From Fusibacter ferrireducens (GTDB lineage: Bacteria; Bacillota; Clostridia; Peptostreptococcales; Acidaminobacteraceae): a DNA stretch of 64,000 nt. The position numbers and the translations under genes are program-made. The notes below the pieces were generated by a model. That model worked only from the letters and a program-made list of their open reading frames with translations, did not search any database and was not told where the DNA came from. Below, piece after piece: positions 59,217 to 64,000 of the stretch (position 1 is the stretch's first letter; each line of letters starts with the position of its first letter). Location: positions 1 to 64,000 of the forward strand of contig NZ_JADKNH010000001.1 of NCBI RefSeq assembly GCF_015352425.1, written 5' to 3'.

Positions 59217-60076
59217 TGATTGATATGACAAATAAAACGATTCATAAGAAGAAAAAGCGGATGAGCTTTGGGAACTTAATTGTGGTTATTCTTCTGTGCA
59301 TAGGGTCAATTATAATCCTCTATCCACTTTTATGGATGGTTATTTCTTCCATGAAAAGTTATGATGAGATTTATAATAATGTATGGGGATTGCCGAGTAA
59401 GTGGCTAATTGAGAACTATAAGACAGCTTGGTCCATAGGTATCTCAAACTATTTCATGAACAGTGTGATTGTGACAGTCATTACTGTGGTATCTGTACTA
59501 ATAATTGCATCAATGGCAGCTTTTTCGTTGTCTCGATATCGATCGAAGTTCATAGATATTGCTCTGGTTGTGGTCATGTCTGGCATGATGATCAATCCGC
59601 AAGTTGCTTTGATACCGCTTTTCAATATTTTAACCAAATTAGGATTAATAAATACGAGGCTGGCTTTGATCTTACCTTATATAGCTTTTAGATTGCCGCT
59701 GAGCATTTTATTATTGAGATCGTATTTTTTAAGCATTCCAAGAGAAATTCAAGAATCTGCCATCATCGATGGCTGTAGTGAGTTTGGCATCTACAGAAGA
59801 ATTTATCTGCCAATGTCTAAACCGATATTATTGACAACAATCGTTTTGACTTCATTCTATGCGTGGAATGAATTCTTGTTTGCAACGATATTTATAGATT
59901 CAGATGTATTGAGAACCATTCCATCAGGGCTTATGAATTTTAGAGATGCACTTAGGACGGATTGGGGTGTCTTACTTTCTGGAATGGTAATTGCAACAAT
60001 TCCAATGATTATTTTACTCATATTGATACAAAAACATCTTGTTAGGGGCCTCTCTGAAGGGTCCGTTAAAGGTTAG
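59216..60076 (+). CDS. frlM: ABC transporter permease (fructosamine uptake)
   Basis: A 286-residue protein. The chosen ATG overlaps the frlN stop (TGATG), which fits translational coupling; ATG 59,225 and TTG 59,213 are alternatives. Six helices; first helix VVILLCIGSIIILYPLLWMV after a basic N-terminus (HKKKKRMS). EAA loop SAIIDGCSEFGIYRRIYLPM near 182-200. Works as a heterodimer with FrlN; the ATPase is presumably shared from elsewhere in the genome, as for many sugar ABC systems. Confidence 0.88.
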   Translation: MIDMTNKTIHKKKKRMSFGNLIVVILLCIGSIIILYPLLWMVISSMKSYDEIYNNVWGLPSKWLIENYKTAWSIGISNYFMNSVIVTVITVVSVLIIASMAAFSLSRYRSKFIDIALVVVMSGMMINPQVALIPLFNILTKLGLINTRLALILPYIAFRLPLSILLLRSYFLSIPREIQESAIIDGCSEFGIYRRIYLPMSKPILLTTIVLTSFYAWNEFLFATIFIDSDVLRTIPSGLMNFRDALRTDWGVLLSGMVIATIPMIILLILIQKHLVRGLSEGSVKG

Positions 60077-60087
60077 GAGGCGCTTAC

Positions 60088-60909
60088 GTGAAAATAATTG
60101 GCATAGGAGATAATGTCGTCGATGTTTATATAGACCAAAATGTTTTTTACCCAGGGGGTAATTGTGTCAATGTGCTTGTGAACGCAAAGAGGAATGGCGC
60201 AGAGAAAGCTTCCTATTTAGGGATATTTGGAACAGATGATGCCGCTGAGCACATTAAGTACGCACTGAAACAAGAGCACATTTCATTTGATTTTTCAAGG
60301 ACAACAGTGGGAAAGAGCGGTCATCCAGGGGTGAACATAAATGCACTTGGGGATAGAGTATTCGTAGGCGGCCCACGGGATACAGTTCAGCATATTGTCA
60401 AATTGAATTTGACAGAGAATGACTTAGACTACATCAAGGGGTTTGATGTGGCACATGTGAGTCGATATTCTTCTATGGAGTCTGAACTCGAAAAACTATC
60501 AAAGGTGATCTCTGTTTCATATGATTTTTCAAATGGTTATTCAGAGGCTTATTTGAGTCAGGTCTGTCCTTTTATCGACTATGCTTTTTTATCGGCGGCA
60601 GATTTGAGCGATGAAGCCATAGAGGAACTCTTGAAAACAATGAAGCCTTATAATCTGAAAGTCATAGGCATCACAAGAGGCGCTCAACCAGCTATTTTTA
60701 TCTATAATGACAAGCGCTATATACAAGAACCAGTGGCAACTCAGGTGGTTGACACCATGGGTGCAGGAGACAGTTTTATAGGTGGTTTTTTAAGAGCCTT
60801 TATGGATGGAGAACCCATAGAGACGGCTTTGGCTTTAGCCGCAAGTAGTGCCGCTAAGACTTGTGGCTTCCACGGGGGCTTTGGATATCCTAAAAATATG
60901 ACATCTTAA
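60088..60909 (+). CDS. frlD: Fructosamine kinase (PfkB family)
   Basis: A 273-residue protein from GTG 60,088, after TAGGAGGC. PfkB-family ribokinase fold: IGIGDNVVDVYIDQNVFYPG near residue 3, GGNCVNVLVNAKRNGA near 23 (substrate-binding GGN) and VVDTMGAGDSFIGGFLRAFM near 220 (catalytic GAGD). FrlD-type kinases phosphorylate the sugar carbon 6 of fructosamines, giving the FrlB substrate. Last gene of the operon in the direction of transcription. Confidence 0.87.
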   Translation: MKIIGIGDNVVDVYIDQNVFYPGGNCVNVLVNAKRNGAEKASYLGIFGTDDAAEHIKYALKQEHISFDFSRTTVGKSGHPGVNINALGDRVFVGGPRDTVQHIVKLNLTENDLDYIKGFDVAHVSRYSSMESELEKLSKVISVSYDFSNGYSEAYLSQVCPFIDYAFLSAADLSDEAIEELLKTMKPYNLKVIGITRGAQPAIFIYNDKRYIQEPVATQVVDTMGAGDSFIGGFLRAFMDGEPIETALALAASSAAKTCGFHGGFGYPKNMTS

Positions 60910-61089
60910 GACGAAATATGTTATAATAAAACTTATTATAGAGAGCGCAAAGCAATCTCGAAATTTGTTATTACAAATAAACTTGAGCCGAATGACTTGA
61001 AAGGGCAATACACTCTTGAAAGTCATCGGCTAAAGTTGGTTTGAGACCGTTGAGTGTTCTCTTAATTTGTTTATACTTGAGGTGGTAGA
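60910..61089 (+). other. Structured 180-bp gap before the regulator gene
   Basis: TATAAT near 60,925 may be a promoter. AGCCGAATGACTT (about 60,986) can pair with AAGTCATCGGCT (about 61,020) with one bulge, and GAGACC...GTTCTC follows near 61,045. No T run follows the first hairpin. I could not assign a riboswitch class. Confidence 0.45.
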
Positions 61090-61851
61090 ATGAAAGGCTC
61101 AAAATATTTATATGATCAGATTCGCATGAGTATTCTTCAAATGATCAGTTCCGGTCAGTTGCAAGAAGGGGACAAAGTACCGACAGAAAAAGAATTGGGT
61201 GAACTGTTCGAGGCGAGTAGAATTACTGTAAGACGCGCTCTAAAAGAATTGGAAGCGGAAGATGTTTTAGAGATTCTTCATGGAAAAGGTACTTTTGTCA
61301 AACGCAAAAAACAGAGTCTTCATATGTTAAATCTCGAAGGTTTTACAGAAGGCCTTCAAAATGGCAGAAACGACATTACCAAGGTGATTTTGGAAAAGAG
61401 GATTATAAATGCGCCAGACGCGCTATATCCGATATTTCAAAGGGACGATAAATTTAAAGTTTTAAAACTGGTACGGGAAATTAAGCATCATGAAGCGATA
61501 TTCAGTGTGGACTATGCCTATTTTCCAGTGGATATTTATCCCGATTTTGATCAAAGAGTGAAGGACAATGTTTCTACATTTGAGATCGTTCATAAAGAGT
61601 ATGGCATCAAGTTTATGAAAGCCAGAAAAGTGGTTGAGGTGGTCTATCCCGATGAAGAGGTGAGCGAGTGGCTTGGCATTTCAAAATTAGATCATGTGAT
61701 CCAGATTAAAAAAGTGACCTATGATGAACAAAATAGACCTGTTCATTTTTCAACTTATTATGTAAAAGCAGATAATGTGAAATTATTCATAGATATCGAT
61801 ATTGATGAAAAAAAGGGCAATTCTTCAAGTGTGCCTGAAGTCTTGCTATAG
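61090..61851 (+). CDS. frlR: GntR-family (HutC subfamily) regulator of the frl operon
   Basis: A 253-residue protein. N-terminal GntR winged helix: LYDQIRMSILQMISSGQLQE then DKVPTEKELGELFEASRITV and RRALKELEAEDVLE (residues 4-65). C-terminal UTRA ligand-binding domain of the HutC branch (KVLKLVREIKHHEAIFSVDY, HVIQIKKVTYDEQNRPVHFS). Lies directly after frlD, as expected for the frl regulator, and the palindrome at 55,859 is its likely binding site. GAGGTGG lies upstream of the ATG. Symbol given by synteny. Confidence 0.83.
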   Translation: MKGSKYLYDQIRMSILQMISSGQLQEGDKVPTEKELGELFEASRITVRRALKELEAEDVLEILHGKGTFVKRKKQSLHMLNLEGFTEGLQNGRNDITKVILEKRIINAPDALYPIFQRDDKFKVLKLVREIKHHEAIFSVDYAYFPVDIYPDFDQRVKDNVSTFEIVHKEYGIKFMKARKVVEVVYPDEEVSEWLGISKLDHVIQIKKVTYDEQNRPVHFSTYYVKADNVKLFIDIDIDEKKGNSSSVPEVLL

Positions 61852-62107
61852 ATCGTCTGATTGACGAGAATTGAATTCAAAATTTCTATAAAGCATCGAA
61901 ATAGAGACCAATATAGTCACTCATGTATGTTGGCAAAAGGAAGTGTATTTTAAGCGTTATTATAATATTTTAAAAAAGTGTGATATGATTATAGGGAACT
62001 GACTGAGAAGATAAAGAATTTATGCTAATAGATTTGGATAGCTTAGGTGTCTTTTGATAGAGAATTGGATAGGAACTTACTTGCAAATTAAAGGATTAGA
62101 GGTGACC

Positions 62108-62497
62108 ATGATTGATCAGTACGTAATACACAGTCTTTATGGAAGAGGTATTGTAAAAGAAATCAAAGATAACTATTTAAAATTGGATTTTGAAGATGGT
62201 GCGAAACTAAAAACTTTTTTATACCCAGATGCCTTTGAGTCTTTTTTAACCTTTGAAGATAGTGCGTTACAGAAAAAGGCACTTGAAGATTTGAAAAAAG
62301 TTTTAGTCATGAATCAAATAGAACAAGAGGAAAAGGATTTAAAGAGCGCGGCTTATGAACAAAAGCTTAAAGAGGAGCGTCTTGAAGTCATCAAGAAAAA
62401 GAGAAAAGCTGCCGCACCCAAAGTAGCTAAAGCAAAGGTTGTAAAATCCAAAGAAGTTAAAGAGAAGAAAGTCAGAAAAGTTAAGATAGAAGACTAA
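62108..62497 (+). CDS. Small protein with a basic Lys-rich tail
   Basis: A 129-residue protein from ATG 62,108, after AGAGGTG; a longer TTG-initiated frame from 62,054 has no site. Residues 1-60 (VIHSLYGRGIVKEIKDNYLK, LDFEDGAKLKTFLYPDAFES) resemble a small beta-barrel domain found in Firmicute hypothetical proteins. Residues 75-129 are a highly charged helix ending in a Lys/Ala/Val-rich tail (KKKRKAAAPKVAKAKVVKSK), likely to bind nucleic acid. Confidence 0.65.
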   Translation: MIDQYVIHSLYGRGIVKEIKDNYLKLDFEDGAKLKTFLYPDAFESFLTFEDSALQKKALEDLKKVLVMNQIEQEEKDLKSAAYEQKLKEERLEVIKKKRKAAAPKVAKAKVVKSKEVKEKKVRKVKIED

Positions 62498-62514
62498 AAA
62501 GCACTGAAAGAATG

Positions 62515-62550
62515 AAAGAGAGCACCTAATTTAAAGGGGATGCTCTCTTT
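62515..62550. terminator. Bidirectional intrinsic terminator
   Basis: AAAGAGAGCA pairs with TGCTCTCTTT (10 bp) between two convergent genes; T or A runs on both sides allow it to act in both directions. Confidence 0.85.
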
Positions 62551-62575
62551 TGATATGTGCAGATGCTCTCTTGAA

Positions 62576-64000
62576 CTAGTTTGAGTTAAAAGTGCTAGAG
62601 CTGGACCAATTTTTAGCATGAATCAGCAGGTTGTGTGTGATCAATAAAGCCTGTTCACGGGTTAAATTTGATTTTGGCATAACTGCACCATTGCCATCGC
62701 CGTTGATCATGTGATTTTCATAAGCCAATTCAAGCGCGTTTAAAGCCCAAGGGGCAATTTGATGCTGATCTGTAAAGAATACGTGCTCTGAATTGTTTTT
62801 CTCAAAAGTGATACCTGCTGCTTTGAGCATGTTAATGGTGACAACTGCGATTTGTTCACGTGTAATGGGATTCTCTGGGCCAAATTGACCGTTACCATAG
62901 CCGCCGATAATAGAGAGCGCATGTGCTCGCAACACCCATGGATCAGCTGTGTCGTTAAAAGTAGTTGATGAAGAGGCTTTTAAAATGGCCTCTGGTGCAT
63001 CAGTGAGGGTCATATAAGTTCTCACCATGAGCTCAGAATAGTCGCGTCTAGTCATATTGGCTTGATAGTCTGCGTAGTAAAAATCCGGGAGGACTAATGC
63101 CTTAGATAGAAGCTGGATGCCTTCAACTGCCCAAGTGGACGGTTTAGAGGACTGGATATCTGGGCTCACAATTGAAGATGTGGATTCTGATACGGGCTCA
63201 ATGTTCAGGTAATTCAGCATGGTATATTCATCAAAAATCCCCATTTCCAAGGTTAACTTATTGTCTTTTATAGTGACCAGCTTCGTTTTTTCAGCATAAC
63301 CTTTTATGGATTCATCATCCATAAAAGCATGGCCTTCTATAAAAATTTTGTTATGCGCATATGTTCTGTCCTGCCAGCCGCAGGAGACGGTTACTTCGTA
63401 ATCCCCGTTGGGCAGATCGAATTCAAAAGTCTTTTCACGGCCCCAATTATCATAGAGGATACTTGCTTTTAAAGGATCTTTTACGTCGCTTAAATAGCGA
63501 TACATCACATGGGCCATATCGCCATACCATCCATATCCCAATGTTTCATCATAAGGGTTCCAACCTATTTTAAGGTATGTTTTCCCTGCAACCACAAGAG
63601 GCGTATCCGTAGGTGAAGCGGAAGGATCTTGGAAATTAATATAGTACGCTTGTCCAGTTGTTTCAGCGCGTTCATGCGTAATTGACGATTGAATATCAGG
63701 AATCACCTTTAAGTTGCCGCTTAAGGTCATGCCGATGTATTTCCTCAGCGTATACATATAATGACTATCTCTGTTATAACTGGTCAAACCGTAAATGATT
63801 TTATCCACTTGACTGTCTGCTGGGTTTTCTTGATAAACTTGGGGCTGATTCTTATTGTTTAGGAGGTACAGGTATTCGTAATCTTCTAAACTGTCACGCA
63901 TTAGTTCAAATCGGATTGAGGAGACATAACGGTGGTCAGTTGAACCGTATTCAATGGGTTTATTGTCCTTCCCAGGGGGATAGAGCATGAAATTGTCACC
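62576..64000 (-). CDS. Secreted DUF4091/SLH-domain surface protein (5' end beyond window)
   Basis: The frame is open to the right edge (GDNFMLYPPG...), so only the C-terminal 475 or so residues are seen. They hold the end of a DUF4091 domain (SIRFELMRDSLEDYEYLYLL), a malectin-like carbohydrate-binding region (FDLPNGDYEVTVSCGWQDRT) and two SLH motifs for binding the cell-wall secondary polymer (HALSIIGGYGNGQFGPENPI; LELAYENHMINGDGNGAVMP). DUF4091 proteins are glycoside-hydrolase-associated. A surface-anchored carbohydrate-active protein is expected. Confidence 0.82.
   Translation of the reverse strand, partial: GDNFMLYPPGKDNKPIEYGSTDHRYVSSIRFELMRDSLEDYEYLYLLNNKNQPQVYQENPADSQVDKIIYGLTSYNRDSHYMYTLRKYIGMTLSGNLKVIPDIQSSITHERAETTGQAYYINFQDPSASPTDTPLVVAGKTYLKIGWNPYDETLGYGWYGDMAHVMYRYLSDVKDPLKASILYDNWGREKTFEFDLPNGDYEVTVSCGWQDRTYAHNKIFIEGHAFMDDESIKGYAEKTKLVTIKDNKLTLEMGIFDEYTMLNYLNIEPVSESTSSIVSPDIQSSKPSTWAVEGIQLLSKALVLPDFYYADYQANMTRRDYSELMVRTYMTLTDAPEAILKASSSTTFNDTADPWVLRAHALSIIGGYGNGQFGPENPITREQIAVVTINMLKAAGITFEKNNSEHVFFTDQHQIAPWALNALELAYENHMINGDGNGAVMPKSNLTREQALLITHNLLIHAKNWSSSSTFNSN

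Noticed and set aside
60940-61050. Cyclic-di-GMP or other riboswitch ahead of the GntR gene
   Set aside because: GCGCAAAGC is reminiscent of GEMM, but the remaining conserved core and pairing were not found.

Overview
The window is AT-rich, with strong AGGAGG-type ribosome binding sites and a gene content (fructosamine operon like that of Bacillus subtilis, SLH-domain surface protein, GGDEF protein, many small lipoproteins) that points to a low-GC Firmicute, probably a member of the Clostridia. The genus cannot be named from the sequence alone. No rRNA, tRNA or CRISPR array was seen.

Positions 1 to about 30,240 are a gene-cassette array of the integron type. I count 27 attC recombination sites, plus a truncated one at the right edge. 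They follow one layout: a TAAC-type R'' box, an L'' arm, a small internal hairpin, a terminal hairpin, an L' arm, and a final GGGAACGTTA-type R' box. In most cassettes the first bases after the upstream R' are the reverse complement of the cassette's own R'', as expected if the cassette was inserted from a circle. The array enters from the left edge. No integrase is in the window, and the orientation predicts intI further left. Cassette cargo is typically one or two small genes: PIN-like protein, Nudix, adenosine-deaminase-like, endo/exonuclease, YhcG-type nuclease, GNAT acetyltransferases, VOC protein, HicAB, HigBA, Phd/RelE and MazF-type modules, Fic, DUF1905-nitroreductase, aminoglycoside-phosphotransferase-like kinase, P-loop kinase, 2-deoxyribosyltransferase-like proteins, HD-domain protein. 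All seven toxin-antitoxin cassettes carry a lesion or abnormality, whereas most metabolic cassettes are intact.

Insertion sequences have landed in attC sites. An IS110-family element (1997-3534) sits in the R'' box of attC3. Its upstream non-coding region contains four short segments that match the two halves of the attC target and the two element ends, in the order expected of a bridge RNA. An IS21-family remnant, itself cut by an IS3-family element, interrupts attC12. A crippled IS200/IS605 tnpA copy sits in attC18. A strong terminator at 30,304 follows the last attC remnant.

Positions 30,300 to 53,900 hold mostly single genes: TetR regulator plus esterase, several methyltransferases, lipoproteins, two DJ-1/PfpI proteins, FMN-binding protein, nucleotidyltransferase, GGDEF protein, AraC regulator, tautomerase, a DUF4062-like protein next to a nuclease-like/DUF2971 protein, a DUF218-Nudix fusion and a hydrolase. 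Degraded attC-like pieces at several places suggest that part of this may be an older, decayed array. A 104-bp unit is repeated four times in tandem at 47,441, with a diverged single copy at 30,340.

Positions 54,016 to 61,851 hold a RocB-like M20 peptidase and then a complete fructosamine (Amadori product) utilisation operon in the order frlB-frlO-frlN-frlM-frlD, followed by a GntR/HutC regulator (frlR-like). A perfect 16-bp palindrome next to the frlB promoter is the likely operator. The window ends with a small Lys-rich protein and the C-terminal part of a DUF4091/SLH surface protein running off the right edge.
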